Part shown: positions 23,670 to 35,914 of the stretch, piece after piece
How the letters are laid out: each line of letters begins with the position of its first letter
How positions within the stretch are numbered: position 1 is the stretch's first letter
Assembly (NCBI GenBank): GCA_035578155.1
Contig: JAPWDM010000008.1
Location: 28,194,280 to 28,258,279 of the forward strand
Length of the DNA: 64,000 nucleotides
Reading direction: 5' to 3'
Source: Brachynemurus nebulosus
Lineage: Eukaryota > Arthropoda > Insecta > Neuroptera > Myrmeleontidae
Translations under genes and position numbers: made by a program
The notes under the pieces: generated by a model
What the model saw: only the letters and a program-made list of their open reading frames with translations
Told to the model about the DNA's origin: nothing
Databases searched by the model: none

Positions 23670-24780
23670 ACAGAAAATACATTTCGGAGCATAATTAAGT
23701 ACAGCAAAGAGTAGGAATGTAATTTAAAGTATTTTTTATCTTTTAACTACCCACCTATTTTTTTTAGCTAAAATTTAATGTAACATTATTATACAGTATG
23801 ATATAATATTATATTCTGATATAATTTGTCATTGCAAGACAAACTTTAACAGTCAACTATAGATAATGAACAATAAATTAAATGAAAGAAAATAATAAAT
23901 GATAAAAATTTCCACTACTTTATTCTAATAATAATTACCGTGAAGTAATAATAATAGATAAACTTTCTTTCGAAACTTGCGTCTACAACAGTAACGATTT
24001 TCGAACCAATTATTTCCAACAAAACTTGTCCCATTCCATTTTTATCCATAATTAAAATCTTGGCATGAACAAACAATATAACTTAATGATAACGACGGAT
24101 AGAATAGGAAAAACAAAAAATTAAGGTATTTTACAGGAAAAAAAAGTAGTAATAACGAACAAAAAGGAAAAACAAAGATGCTCTCGTTGTTTTAATGATT
24201 ATTTAAGTGTAAGACGGCGCGAAAGGATATATCTAGTCGCAGTCGCTGATGACGCTTTTTTTGAAATATAGTTTAGAAAATATCAGTCAGCAGTGTACTT
24301 ACAAAACAATTTATATAATTTTCGAGTAGCGTTGTTAGTAGCTCGCGTATTTTAATCAAGCACTATATACTATTATAATATTACGAATCTAATTTTTCCT
24401 AAAGCACTGACGAATCTTTATTTTTTATTTTTTTTTGTTATTAAATGAAAACAAAAATAATTTATTACACTTGAGTAATTTCTCTATCGGTAGATTTAAA
24501 TAATTGGAGCATTATGATTGTTATTATTTTAATAACAAAGTTTTTATCATATTTAATGATCAAGTTCAATACGTTATCAGGTTACACTCGACAGTCTAGG
24601 TGCATAAAAAACTTTATATAAATGCAGTTAATAGTATATTACGTAACTGCGGTTGAGAATTTCATATTACACACAAGCGAAAAAGTTACATTTTATTCCA
24701 GCCTTGCTTAACCGCCATATTTGTCTACAAATTAGTCATATTTTTTTTGCTTCATTTACATATACGTTGCATATCAATGC
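23670..24780. other. AT-rich spacer, nothing recognised
   Basis: No gene or element boundary found. A slightly less AT-rich patch at 24180-24260 carries no recognised motif. Confidence 0.45.
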
Positions 24781-25054
24781 TCATAGTCCAAGCTCCCATA
24801 ACACAAGATCATACCTGATAAAACACCTCAAATTAAAAAAGCTAAATCGGTAGTAAATAATGCCGACAATAGGAACACAACTTTCAAATAGGAATACAGG
24901 TTGTTATATAAGACCCAACAGTACCCAACCTTTGAAAATTCACTATGTTATGCTTATGTTTGTTTGAGGTTATAAAAGAATTTTCTTCATGAAAATTACT
25001 GTTTCGGAATTTTAAAAATTAAGTCTGACATAGTAAAAATACGGTTTTTATCAG

Positions 25055-25186
25055 ACAGACCAATTTTAGTGAATTTCCAGAATGGAGTTCAGCTATTACA
25101 GCCACTGTCATGACGCGACTTGAGCACGGGACTATGGCAGAAATTTGTTTTGAAGTACCTAGAAACCGAAAATAATATTCACTAAA

Positions 25187-25264
<78 letters not shown>

Positions 25265-25380
25265 CGTCCGCACGATAACTCTCGAACGAAATGTCCTACT
25301 ATGACAAAATAGAGTGAAAATGTTGGAAATCCCAAACCGTTGAACAAGTTCGTTAGCCAAACCCGTGCGATGCCCGGAAC
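25055..25380 (-). repeat. (TA)n-bearing dispersed repeat, copy 1
   Basis: Flanks of the TA tract match those at 27525-27880: TAGTGAATTTCC, ATTACAGC, TGTCATGACG and ATTCACTAAAATTTATAT on one side; ACGATAACTCTCGAACGAAA, AAGTTCGTTAGCCA and GATGCCC on the other. The homology runs through both flanks, so the TA tract is part of the repeat and not an independent microsatellite. Confidence 0.55.
25190..25263. repeat. (TA)n microsatellite
   Basis: 74 bases of pure TA. Confidence 0.95.
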
Positions 25381-26222
25381 ATGGTTTTTGGGGCAGTTTT
25401 CGTGGAAAAATTTAATATTTTACCAATATTTCCCCTTATTCAGGAATTGTTATGAAATCTTTTTACACCATTGGAAAGAGGAGAAAAATTCACATAAAAA
25501 ATGTTTCCAAGAAAATCTAATTTTTATAAACGAAAATTCGCTATGTTATGCAGGATGCTGCGACAGGGGTATTTATGATTATAGAGATCTTAAAAAAAGA
25601 AAAAAGAGGTGTTTTGTGGCGGCCTCAAAAGAAGTGTATATTTGTTAATAAAAGAAAGTTAATGCTACACTTTAAAATTTAGTTTAGCAAACAGCATATT
25701 TTTTATGCAGCCAGACCAGTTATAATGAAATAAGAGAGTTGAAACTTAATTTTGAGAACAAAATAAGAAACATACTTTCAAAGTTAATAATGATTTAAAC
25801 AGCTATCAATTTCATGTGTGAAGGCTGAATATTTAAGATGAAGTCTGACATGGTCAATGCTTTTTATCAAAAAGTTTTATTTAAAACAAAAAAAAAATTG
25901 AAGGTGTTATATAAGGTAAGTTTCTCTTAAATTTTCACTAATTAAAAGAGGTTTGTCAGACATTAATTAACATAATATGCCAGAAAGACTAATTCTTCAG
26001 TAAAATATGTATAATTTTCTATATAATAAGTGAATTTCAACGAGGTGTAATGTAAGTTTGAGATTTTCTTGGCACTTTCAAAAATTCATAAAAAATAAAA
26101 TTTAACGAAAATTCTGTCGGGCATTTCCTTTCTTCGGCATTATTAATTATCGCATTAACTTTTTCTCAGTTTGAGGTGTTTTATCAGGTATAATTTTATG
26201 CTATGGCAGCTTGGGCTATCAG

Positions 26223-27524
26223 AAGTGACCGGACAGAGCACCGCTGAGTATTCAACTAATAAAACTATATAATATTAATCATAAAAATCGAATTTCGTCT
26301 CAAATCACTATATTAAGTTTAGGATATTTACATTTTTATTCGATGACTTGATAATTAGATTTGACGAGGAAAGGATATTTATATTTTTAATCTCCGTAAA
26401 AAGTGAACTCTTGTGATATTCCAATTTCCGTTCTATTCGGTTGAATGAACGACTGATTTAATTTTGTACGAAAATTTAGTAAAACGAAATTTTAACACAA
26501 AGTTAATAAATTAAACGTCGGGAAAAAACATAATAAAACAATTTATTATATTTTACATGTATAGAACCCATATGTACGTACCTTTACCGGTAGTTTGTGA
26601 TACACATTCTGTTAGATAAGTCTACAAGTGTTACATATAAAATGGTGTCTGATTTTGTTCCTAATTTCAAGTTAATAACATCAACGGATTTATATAGATA
26701 TATATGAGGAGCAGCAGAACAAAACCTGGTAAATCCATATTAAACGGAGATGGATTTTTTTCGATGTAGCACTTTCTGGCTAAAGATCCTGGATTAAGTT
26801 GCGATTTCCTAAAACATGGCAGGACAAATCATTTGAGAAAATCAACTAATGACAATACTGTGAATTAAAAGTAAGTAAATCTTTTATTTTTAGGTTTCTG
26901 AGCTAACAATATTTTTCTATTATTCGGGTCAAATGCATCCTGTCAACATAAAAAAACCGACCGAGACGGGACGAAAGTGACGTCACACGAACAGATAAGC
27001 ATAGCAGTATCACCACGACGCATACAACTGCTGTGAGGTGGCCATTTCGCTGGAGATATAACTTTTAAGGGCATGATAGAACTTTGATGGTATAAAAAGT
27101 TTCAGTTTGACATTACAGTGCACATTCTGAATATTTCCGCTCTCAATAGTTCCACTTCCCCAGTTTGAGACTCGAGTGTTACCACCACTCTACCACCTGT
27201 TATTTATTTATTTCATCAAAGCTAAGAATGAAAAAGTTTGTTTTATTTATATTAAGTGGAAGAAAAATTATCTAAATTAAATAAATTTAGTAAGACAACT
27301 TAAATTTGTAACATCATTATTCGAGTAACTAGTCAGCATTGCTTATATTGAGCCACTGCATACGCTGATAGTGTATTCGCTGGTACCCTCAATCATTATG
27401 TAAACAATTAAACATAAATCTTAAGCAGGTATTAAAAACTGATTTGTTTATACAAAATAAAAATTATGATTATGAAAAATATTTAGAGAAGCGAGCGTAG
27501 TTTTACAAAATATTATGAGGAGAT
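26223..27524. other. Spacer with a less AT-rich patch
   Basis: 26950-27190 has higher GC and the palindrome GTGACGTCAC (26977-26986), a CRE/bZIP-type site. No coding frame, start or splice signal could be supported; it may be unique host sequence or old element DNA. Confidence 0.3.
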
Positions 27525-27657
27525 ACATATTAGTGAATTTCCAAAAGTGAAACTGGAAATACGCTATTACAGCAGGTGTCATGACGGGACCTAAGCCCGG
27601 GATCATAACAGAAATGTGTTTTGAGGTCCCTAGAATACGAAAATGATATTCACTAAA

Positions 27658-27741
<84 letters not shown>

Positions 27742-27880
27742 CGCCACGATAACTCTCGAACGAAACGTCTAATGCTTATGAAATTTTGTGTGCGGACTGT
27801 ATTCTGAATTGGCTCGGCTAAGTTCGTTAGCCAGACACGTCGGATGCCCAGAAGTAGGTTTTCTGGCCATTTTTTATCAT
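27525..27880 (-). repeat. (TA)n-bearing dispersed repeat, copy 2
   Basis: Homologous on both sides of its TA tract to 25055-25380; see that entry for shared blocks. Not within the 24781-26222 TIR element, so the family is dispersed in its own right. Confidence 0.55.
27660..27735. repeat. (TA)n microsatellite
   Basis: 76 bases of pure TA, then TGTGTG. Confidence 0.95.
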
Positions 27881-28385
27881 TCGATCCTATATCATAAGAC
27901 AGTTCGATTTTTACATCGTTGAAAAGGAAAAAAAATTATGAAGAAAATATTCTTATAATTTTCTTTCTATTTTAAGTATTTTTCGAGAAAATATAAATTT
28001 TCACTTTTATATTAGATTTCTTTCTCTGTTAGTCTAATAAGTAATTTATATTTATATCTCAGTTCTTTATGAAGTATAAAAATATTTCACTTTCTTATTA
28101 AAGAATTTTGTGAGAACAAGTGAAGTCTATTCACATACATGTGTTATAACACACATACATGTATAGAGTTTTGTTTCTCATTTATTGCAGTATAATTAGC
28201 ATGGTTCTATCTCAAGTTGAAAAATGAAAATTAAACAGATTTTCTAAGCTAATGTATTGAAGAATTTTTTTTTTATTGAATTTTTAAGTAAACAAGAAAT
28301 TGAAGATTATGTTATGATATAATATTATTAAATAAGAAACAAAACAACATAATATGTACAATGTACCTACATATGTATGCACGGA
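27881..28385. other. AT-rich spacer, nothing recognised
   Basis: No gene or element supported. Confidence 0.45.
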
Positions 28386-28389
28386 AAAA

Positions 28390-29934
28390 TATTTTGAATC
28401 GATTTTGAAAATTTTTTCACTAATAATTAATAATGTTAAAAAATTAAACCATTTCAAATGGATTTAAGGTATTTTATGCGAGGTCAAGGTTTTCGGGACC
28501 TAAAAAGGCCAGAAATTAATTAACCAATCGATTTTAAAAATTTTTTCACAGTTAGTAAGTTAAAGTATTTGAATTAATTAATTAAATGATGTCCGCAAGA
28601 AGCTTACGGGCTGCCATAAGTTATATAAGATCCTTAGAACCCTTTTCTTACTGTTAGAGTACTAGACTTGTATGAGTTTCGCCAGGATTTACTGATCCCA
28701 TAATTGTAAAAAATAAACTAAACAACCAATTTTAAAAATTTCTTCACTGTTACAAAGCTAAACTATTTTAGATAGACTTAGAATACATTATGTAAGGTCC
28801 GCCAAGGTCCACAGGAGCCAAAAGTGTCAAAAATAAACTAACTGACCGATTTTAAAAATTTCTTCACTGTTACAGAGCTAAACTATTTTAGATAAATATC
28901 GATTACGTTATGTAAGGTCCGCCTGGGTCCATAGGACCCAAAAGTGTCAAAAATTAACTGCCTGATCGATTTTGAAAATTTTTTCACTGTTACAGATCTA
29001 AATTGTTTTAGATAAATATAGATTCCGTTATGTAAGGTCTGCCAGGGTCCATAGGATCCAGAAGTGTCAAAAGTAAACTAACTGACCAATTTTGAAAATT
29101 TTTTCACTGTTACAGAGCTAAACTATTTTAGATAAATATAAATTACGTTATTTAATGTCCGCCAGGGTCCATAGAACCCAAAAGTGTCAAAAATAAACTA
29201 ACTGACCGATTTTGAAAATTTTTTCACTGTTACAGAGCTAAACTATTTTAGATAAATATAGATTACGTTATGTAAGGTCTGCCAGGGTCCATAGGATCGA
29301 AAAGTGTCAAAAATAAACGAACCTACCGATTTTGAAAATTTTTTCACTGTTGGGGAGCTAAGCTATTTTAGAAAGACATACATTACGTTATTTAGGGTCC
29401 GCCAGGGTCCATGGGACCCAAAAGTGGTAAAAATAAACTAACCGACCGATTTTGAAAATTTTTTCACTGTTACAGAGCTAAACTATTTTAGATAAATATA
29501 GATTACGTTATGTAAAGTCTGCCAGGGTCCATGGGATCCAAAAGTGTCAAAAATAAACTAACCGACCGATTTTGAAAATTTTTTCACTGTTGGGGAGCTA
29601 AGCTATTTTAGATAGATATACATTACGTTATTTAGGGTCCGCCAGGGTCCATGGGACCCAAAAGTGGTAAAAATAAACTAACCGAGCGATTTTGAAAATT
29701 TTTTCACTGTTACAGAGCTAAACTATTTTAGATAAATATAGATTACGTTATGTAAGGACCGACAGTGTCAGTGGGACCTAAAAGTGTCGAAAATAAAATA
29801 ACTGACCGATTTTGAAAATTTTTTTACTATTAGGTACCGAGGTAAACTATTTTAGATAGGTACTGGTTGTGTTATCTGAGATCCACAACTGTGCTGCGGA
29901 TGCAAATGCGGCGTAGAATACTACACAACGGGTT

Positions 29935-30000
<66 letters not shown>

Positions 30001-30300
30001 TACATAAAGTCCGCCTAGAATATACGGTCGAGCTGATTTTTTAATGAGGTCCACCGAGATCTTGCAGATCCGAAAACGCCAGTAATAAGCTATCGAACCG
30101 GTGCTAAAAAATTTCTCACTGCTAGAGAACTAAATTATTTTAGATGGATACAACTATGCTGCACAAAATCCGTTCGGGTTCTTGGGTCCCCAAAAATACC
30201 AAAACTAATTATCCAGCCGATTTTAAAAATTCTTTTACTATTAGAAAGCTAAACTATTTTAAATAGGTACAGGTCTTAGATGAGATCCGCCAGTGCCGAA
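28390..30300. repeat. 120-bp satellite array
   Basis: A monomer of exactly 120 bp, marked by ATTTTGAAAATTTTTTCACT, AGCTAAACTATTTTAGATA and GCCAGGGTCCATAGGA, repeats about 12 times from 28390 to 29875. Central units (28981-29760) are very alike; edge units are degenerate. Two to three diverged units continue to about 30290 beyond a (TA)n tract. Variants TGGGGAGCTAAG and AAAGTGGTAAAA recur together at 240-bp spacing (units at 29341 and 29581), an emerging two-monomer unit. Confidence 0.92.
29939..29996. repeat. (TA)n microsatellite within the satellite
   Basis: 58 bases of TA interrupting the degenerate end of the 120-bp array. Confidence 0.95.
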
Positions 30301-30784
30301 GATTTGGAAATTCGCTATGTTATGCAGATGCTGCGACAGGGGTATTTTATTTTATCAGTAAACGAAAAATGTTAAACAGTAGTCAATACTTTTTAATTCG
30401 AAAGGAACAGAATTTTGTTAACCACATGCATAAATAGGTGATTGCAATAAAAATGATATCATTAGATTATAACCCAGGTCCAATACTGTGTATGTACAGG
30501 TACATTAAACTATACGTACACATAATTATACGTAATATGTGATAATATGTAGTGTAATTATGCGTATCTATTATGTATTGTATATTCATTTTATTAAACA
30601 TAAACCACTAGAGTTTTATCGTATGGAATGGTTTTATAAAAATATTAGTTTAAATTGAATTTTTAAGTTATATTATTCAGATCCACCTACTTGCTTTGAC
30701 GCTCCTGAAAAGTTTTTAATTTTAACAGGGTCATAAATTATTGAACTATAAATTTTAAATCTAGACATAAAAAAATTATTGTAC

Positions 30785-30879
30785 CTTGCCAGCCAGCGAT
30801 TGGCCTTTGGTGGGAGAACAACATTTCCTGGAAAAGCTATTCCCCTCATTTCATTCTGCGGAACTATTGAGAAGGAACA
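30785..30879 (-). other. Candidate 95-base exon (weak)
   Basis: On the minus strand, ATTATTACAG precedes a 95-base segment ending GGCAAG followed by GTACAA, fitting acceptor and donor signals. One frame is open throughout and includes MRGIAFPGNVVLPPKANRW, with base composition less AT-rich than the flanks. The upstream tract is not pyrimidine-rich. I do not recognise the protein, and no neighbouring exon was found, so this may be chance. Confidence 0.2.
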
Positions 30880-31137
30880 CTGTAATAATTTTTTTCTTTT
30901 TGATATCTAATAAATTAATAAAAATAAATCAACAAAAGACAAAAAATTGAAAATTTATAAAAAAAATACAAAACGGTAAGTCACGTATGTGACAAATATA
31001 ATCTTGACTACATGTAGCCAGAACAATCAATAATAAAGGAAATACTAATTTTGTTTATTTTTTATTTAATTTTTAATTCATTTATTTATTTAATGTACAT
31101 CTTATTGTTTTATAAACTTTATTTTTTGATTTATTAA

Positions 31138-31465
31138 CGCCTTCCTGTAAAATGACGAGTATAGCTCGTCATGGGTTTTTTGTGCCATCCGGCACAATGA
31201 TGAGCTATTTTCGTCATGCGACTAAAGATACTGTTGAATATAATGATAACTAATTTAGTTTAAAATTTTTAGTGTACTGAATGTGGCAACACTTTTAATA
31301 GGTACTTGTACATAGATATCACAAATTGTTTACCGTTAAAATTTCAATTTTGATTAACAATATGTGATAAATAATTATAAAATGAAACAAGTTTTTTTTA
31401 AATAAAAATTATATACATAGTTCTTTCATGCACAATTTTTAATGACTAAATCATACCGGAAGGGG
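31138..31465. mobile_element. piggyBac-like MITE
   Basis: Flanked by TTAA at 31134-31137 and 31466-31469. Ends CGCCTTCCTGTAAAATGA and, on the reverse strand, CCCCTTCCGGTATGATT. Subterminal palindrome TGACGAGTATAGCTCGTCA at 31154-31172. The TTAA target and C-rich TIR start indicate piggyBac-type; 328 bp, no coding content. Confidence 0.6.
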
Positions 31466-31469
31466 TTAA

Positions 31470-32385
31470 TAAACTTCTTAACGGATAATAAAATTTTACT
31501 TTGGTGTCGTACTTTGACCTCTTCTGTAAAACTTGCAAAAATGGATTGATCCCGTTTTGGTCTGTTACTCCTCACATGTACTTGTAGGTACATGTACGGA
31601 TATAGAATAATACATGTAGGTACACAAGGAACAGTCGGATATGTTCCTATATATAGTACTAATACTACGTATCATATGCATTTAAGTAGATTACTGTTAA
31701 AATGATTTCATTTAGGATGATAATAAACTTGGAAAAGTTGTGATGATCTTACTTGCAGACACACAGCATGTAACGCTGCGAAATGTTTTGGAAATAGGAT
31801 TAGAAAACCTACTTTTAAATACTTTATTATCACAGACACATGCGCATCTATTGTCTGTGTGTACACAATAATTATATAGAATATACCGTAAATCGGGATA
31901 TCTACGCCATATTTTGAGACTATTTTGATGCAAAAGTAATTTCGATATTTTAAGTTGTTATTATTAGTTAAAAATTTGTTGCAAACACTGTTATTCAGTT
32001 CTTCAGAGGACGACAAAAATCGCTACAACGATACAGTAGAATCGCTGTAACTTTTCTACTTTTAATATAGAATTTGTGACCTCGCTACTTTTGGTATAGA
32101 AATTTTTAAAAATATATAAGTAGGTGTAATGCTAATAGTTTAATTGATAGAGTTAATATAGTTTTCAGAATAATAACAAATGCATATAGTTTACATAAAT
32201 TACATGTTAAAGTAACTCCGATTAACGGTACACACCATAATCTAAAACAAAATTCGGGGAGGTGTATTTATTTATGTGTATATAGATATTAAAATATTTA
32301 TTATTAGTAACAAATAGAGGTAAAGAAGAATCCCCAATTGGCAGAAAAGTGTTTTAGATTATATTAAACTTTATATAAAGTTTAA
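31470..32385. other. AT-rich spacer with a small degenerate tandem
   Basis: 32040-32110 contains two units of the pattern GCTGTAAC...CTACTTTTGGTATAGAA, also found at 48415-48515. No gene seen. Confidence 0.4.
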
Positions 32386-32389
32386 TGTA

Positions 32390-32560
32390 TGACTAGGAAA
32401 TGAAAACAGGCACACTTCGAAGGATGTCTAGTACTTGGTAGGTTGAATCTGGCACACACACACAGACGGACAGACAGACACGAAGCCAAAATTATTCAAA
32501 AAGCTCTAAAACGTAAAATGCTCTTGAAAATATTCATTTTAAAGGGAATACAATATTTGA
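32390..32560 (+). repeat. Dispersed retroposon-like repeat, copy C
   Basis: CACACACAGACGGACAGACAGACACG, in two parts of the same order as copies A and B, followed by AAGCTCTAAAACGTAAAATG. Only the 3' half of the family is present. Confidence 0.4.
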
Positions 32561-32631
32561 AGGAGAAGTACTACCCGCCCTTCCCTCTTACCCTGTTGGT
32601 GTACATTATTTATAGATGGCCAGCCTACGAA

Positions 32632-32676
32632 ATCCTGACTTAATGCGTGTTTAACACGTACTTGCCGAATTTTTTT
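32632..32676. repeat. Short dispersed repeat shared with 54433-54478
   Basis: CTGACTTAATGCGT, TAACAC and ACTTGnCGAA occur in the same order and orientation at both places. Confidence 0.5.
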
Positions 32677-33532
32677 GTATTCTCACAACTATAGCAACAT
32701 AAGATTTTACGTCAAATTTTGCTCCATTTGTTAATGATATCAAATCATGTTTGGTTGATAATACCCATAATTTATAATGTTCCTATGGAAATTTAGTTAA
32801 TACTGTCATAAAACTATTGGTGAAAGATTGAAAATTACACACTAGTATTGTTTCAGTTTTACTAAATAACTAATTTACCAAACAAAATACAAGAAATAAA
32901 CATTACCTGTGGACTTGTGGAGATATTTGAGCCGACACTTAAGTTTGCATTACAATACCGCGCATAAATTTTTCATTTTCTATTCATTTGAAAAAATTTT
33001 AAATAAATGGAGCGTTATTATAAACTTTCTTAGAAACAGCATTTTATGCATCACCTATATATGTAATCTTGAAAAATGAATACATTCTATATATAAAAAT
33101 TTTGAGATATTTTTTTTTTTAAATTCACAGCACTGCCACCTTTGGAAATACGTATGAGATCAACTAGACATTTTTTGATACAATATTTATTATCTACAGT
33201 TGGTACAGCTATAATTTTATGCATACCAACGTGCTAATTAAAATGATATATAATATTAATTTTATGTTTTCTTGTTAAAAAGTTATCCAAAATCCATCTT
33301 CTGTTTTTACATATTAAGGGCCTTTTAGACGGTCATATCAGTTCTCAGTTCAGTTTCAGTCTCCGTTCTCGTTTCATTTCAGTTCGGAAGAAGGTTTGTT
33401 TTTACACGGTCCGTTCAGTTCTCACTGTTCTCAGTCCTTTCAGTTCTTTGTATAATCTGAGTTGCCCTAAACAAAGTGTTTCATTTTAAAAATTCTTATG
33501 CTAGTTTAAAAGTGCTAATATAATAACTTACG

Positions 33533-33757
33533 GATCAAGACTATTTCACTGCAATAGCGTTAGCTTTGGTGCTGAAGAAAGAGCGGAAGAAAAGAAGCTA
33601 GTGGAGTAAAGCTTGGCTTCTTAAAAGAAATTCATTGTCGCATCTAAATTTTACGAAGGCACTTCGCTTAGAACCATGTGATTGGTTGAATTATTTAAGA
33701 ATGAATAAGGATACGTATCTCTTATTTCTTCCTGACTTCCATCCTCGCCGTCCATGG
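33533..33757 (+). pseudogene. HARBI1-like nuclease, N-terminal fragment
   Basis: The frame encodes ALALVLKKERKKRS, a stop, then WSKAWLLKRNSLSHLNFTKA and LRLEPCDWLNYLRMNKDTYL before the frame closes at 33758. The pattern of tryptophan, WLLKR, a short helix and NYLRM-type residues is the conserved N-terminal region of PIF-Harbinger nucleases, upstream of their catalytic DDE domain. The DDE part is gone, and an in-frame stop precedes the W. It lies on the strand opposite the MADF fragment, so the two genes converge. Confidence 0.7.
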
Positions 33758-33949
33758 TAGTAACACTTGTTACAATCGGCTGTTGGTTGCTGACGAACGA
33801 AAGGAGACCACAAGACCATAGTGATGGTTTGTATACTTCCCCAGTTCCTGCTCCACTTATTTCACTATCCCTAACTTTCTTATCTTCTTTGTTGCAAGTT
33901 GAGCGTAGGCTGTTTATTTTAGATTTTACCGTAGCGATTTACTATCGTA

Positions 33950-34096
33950 TTATTTATATTTCTTTAATATAAGAGCGTAGGCAGCTTCCCTAATATTTAC
34001 ATTGTGGTAACGTACATCTGTTTTATTCCATGGACACGGTAAAGCTTTATAAATTTTAACAAATTCGAAAACAAAATCGTGATCCTTGTTGGACAT
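33950..34096 (-). pseudogene. MADF-domain (Harbinger second protein) fragment
   Basis: Begins with ATG at 34096-34094 and runs 48 codons to TAA at 33950. The peptide includes FVFEFVKIYKALPCPWN and REAAYALILKKY, the spacing of hydrophobic and tryptophan residues typical of the first half of a MADF (Myb/SANT-like) DNA-binding domain. In PIF-Harbinger elements this second protein binds TIRs and helps bring the nuclease to the nucleus. Only the first half of the domain remains. An intron after KKYK cannot be excluded but would not rescue the missing nuclease. Confidence 0.65.
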
Positions 34097-34363
34097 AGCG
34101 ACGGTTGTCTATATAAATTGTGTACTGTGTCAGATTTTCAAGAAAACTGACGTGAGCGAACGGATTGAGGCATGATGCGCTTGTTTACACATACGATTTC
34201 TAAGAACTGAAACGAAACAAATAGGTCTATCCATCCTGTCAGTTCGCAGTCTACGTTTCAGTTCTCCTTTCCGAATTTGATTTCTACACGTAGGAAAAAC
34301 TGACAGTTCGACTGAAACTAAAACTGAACTGAGAACTGATATGATCGTCTAAAGGGCCCTTTA

Positions 34364-35371
34364 GTTTTATGTCAAACACAACCAAACAATAGAATAAAAG
34401 CAAAACTTTTTTTTCAATATGAAGCCACTTTAATTTATAGTTAAAGTACAATTTCTATGAATTCTCGTCATAATAATAATAATAATATTAATAATAAAAT
34501 AAAATAGTAGCAACAATAATGTCTGTTATGATTAATTTGATATGAACCTTGTAATGTTATAAATTGTTTGAAAACTGTAACAATTTTCTACAATTACAAC
34601 AACAATTCAACGAGCGAACAACAAACAAACCCCGTATTCATTTAGGAATGGATGAGAAGTAGCAGAATACGTCGTTGCACTACGTTCATTCCTCCGTTCA
34701 TCTCTTCTAACCAGAAACATAATATTTCAATTGTAGATATTGTGATGATGCAGTTTGCTTATGATCTTTAAATATTTTATGTATGTAAATACGAGCTTGA
34801 AGTAGGTACACTTTAGAATGGAATATGTTGTAGAGGATGTTCTTAGAACAAATATAGAATGAGCATAGCAGCACAATGAATTGTTAGAAAGTTTCAATAA
34901 CTATTTTCTCTTCTGAAATTAAAAAAAATTATGATAGCATTTCGTTTTCCATAATATTCAATATACAGATTGTATTGATAATCATTAGACAAAGACTCAT
35001 GAAAATATATTTGAGCAATCACGAGTTGCCACACTCTCAAAACGAATTTTCAGACTGTGGAAACATTTTGTTGAAAGATTAAAAATTTCTTCGATTATAT
35101 TTTGTTTGAATCAAAAAAATATTTCTTTTTGAATCAAATTAAAAAAAAAAAAAGTCAAATGCAGTCATGGGAACTGCCGACAGAAATAAAAACTTAAAAC
35201 CATGAAATAACAGATATGCACAGCACTAATGTTGCACAACACGTCACCCTTATAGCTATAGGTATACGGCTATTACAGTATGTGAATGACGCGAACTCAC
35301 AAGATTTTGTCCATCTAAAAAGCGTTTAACGAGCACATTATACAGTCAAATATATACAATATGTTGGTATA
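34364..35371. other. AT-rich spacer with an (AAT)n microsatellite
   Basis: 34471-34504 is ATAATAATA-type repeat. Nothing else recognised. Confidence 0.45.
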
Positions 35372-35914
35372 TCTATACATATAATAAAACTGTAACGAAA
35401 CCGTTTCTGTACATGGAATATTTTTTGAAAATTGTACTGGTACTGTAAATAGTTATCGATGTAGATATCAAAACAGCGATTTTTAAAATCTTTGTCTGTC
35501 TGTCTTTCTCTCTGTCTGTCTGTTCACGCATCACGTAAAAACTACTGGACGGATTTTAATGAAATTTGGTGTGATGATAACTTATTACCTGGGTCAACAT
35601 CTAAGATACTTTTCACTTCGAAAAAATATCTCATTCCCATGGGAAAATGGAAAAACCATTTTGAGCATGTATACACATTACGTAAATTTACATATTTCAT
35701 AATTTCATAACTATAGTAACAAAATGTAATGTAAATAAATTGAATATTGTACTATTGGTTTGGAAATTTTTCTGAATCTGAAATCAAAGAAAATGTCCCT
35801 AATTGTGTACCGAAAAATACAATAAATACACAACTGTCAATTTGGAGAGAATTTAATGCACTTTGTGTTGAAACTACTCAACGTTTCGCGTGAACAACGT
35901 CACAGGTACAGCTA

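Larger units (their letters stand above)
24781..26222. mobile_element. Element with long degenerate TIRs, (TA)n inside
   Basis: CCAAGCTCCCATAACA, CATACCTGATAAAACACC and AATAATGCCGA at 24788-24870 are mirrored at 26130-26222 (CGGCATTATT, GGTGTTTTATCAGGTAT, CTATGGCAGCTTGGG). TIRs span about 90 bp. The interior has a (TA)n-bearing repeat related to 27525-27880 and a block (GAAAATTCGCTATGTTATGC) shared with 30305-30345. No transposase seen. Confidence 0.55.
33317..34360. mobile_element. PIF-Harbinger element with relics of both genes
   Basis: TIRs AGGGCCTTTTAGACGGTCAT and AGGGCCCTTTAGACGATCAT, continuing ATCAGTTCTCAGTTCAGTTT. Exact 3-bp duplication TTA at 33314-33316 and 34361-34363. A 3-bp TWA duplication, a HARBI1-like N-terminal fragment on plus and a MADF-domain fragment on minus together identify PIF-Harbinger. 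The 1,044-bp element is internally deleted (autonomous ones are usually over 3 kb). Confidence 0.87.

Noticed and set aside
25019..25360. Open frame of 113 residues on minus across a (TA)n tract
   Set aside because: Most of it is alternating Ile-Tyr from the microsatellite; the same holds for frames at 27448, 29872, 35890, 36611, 36688, 39742 and 48890.
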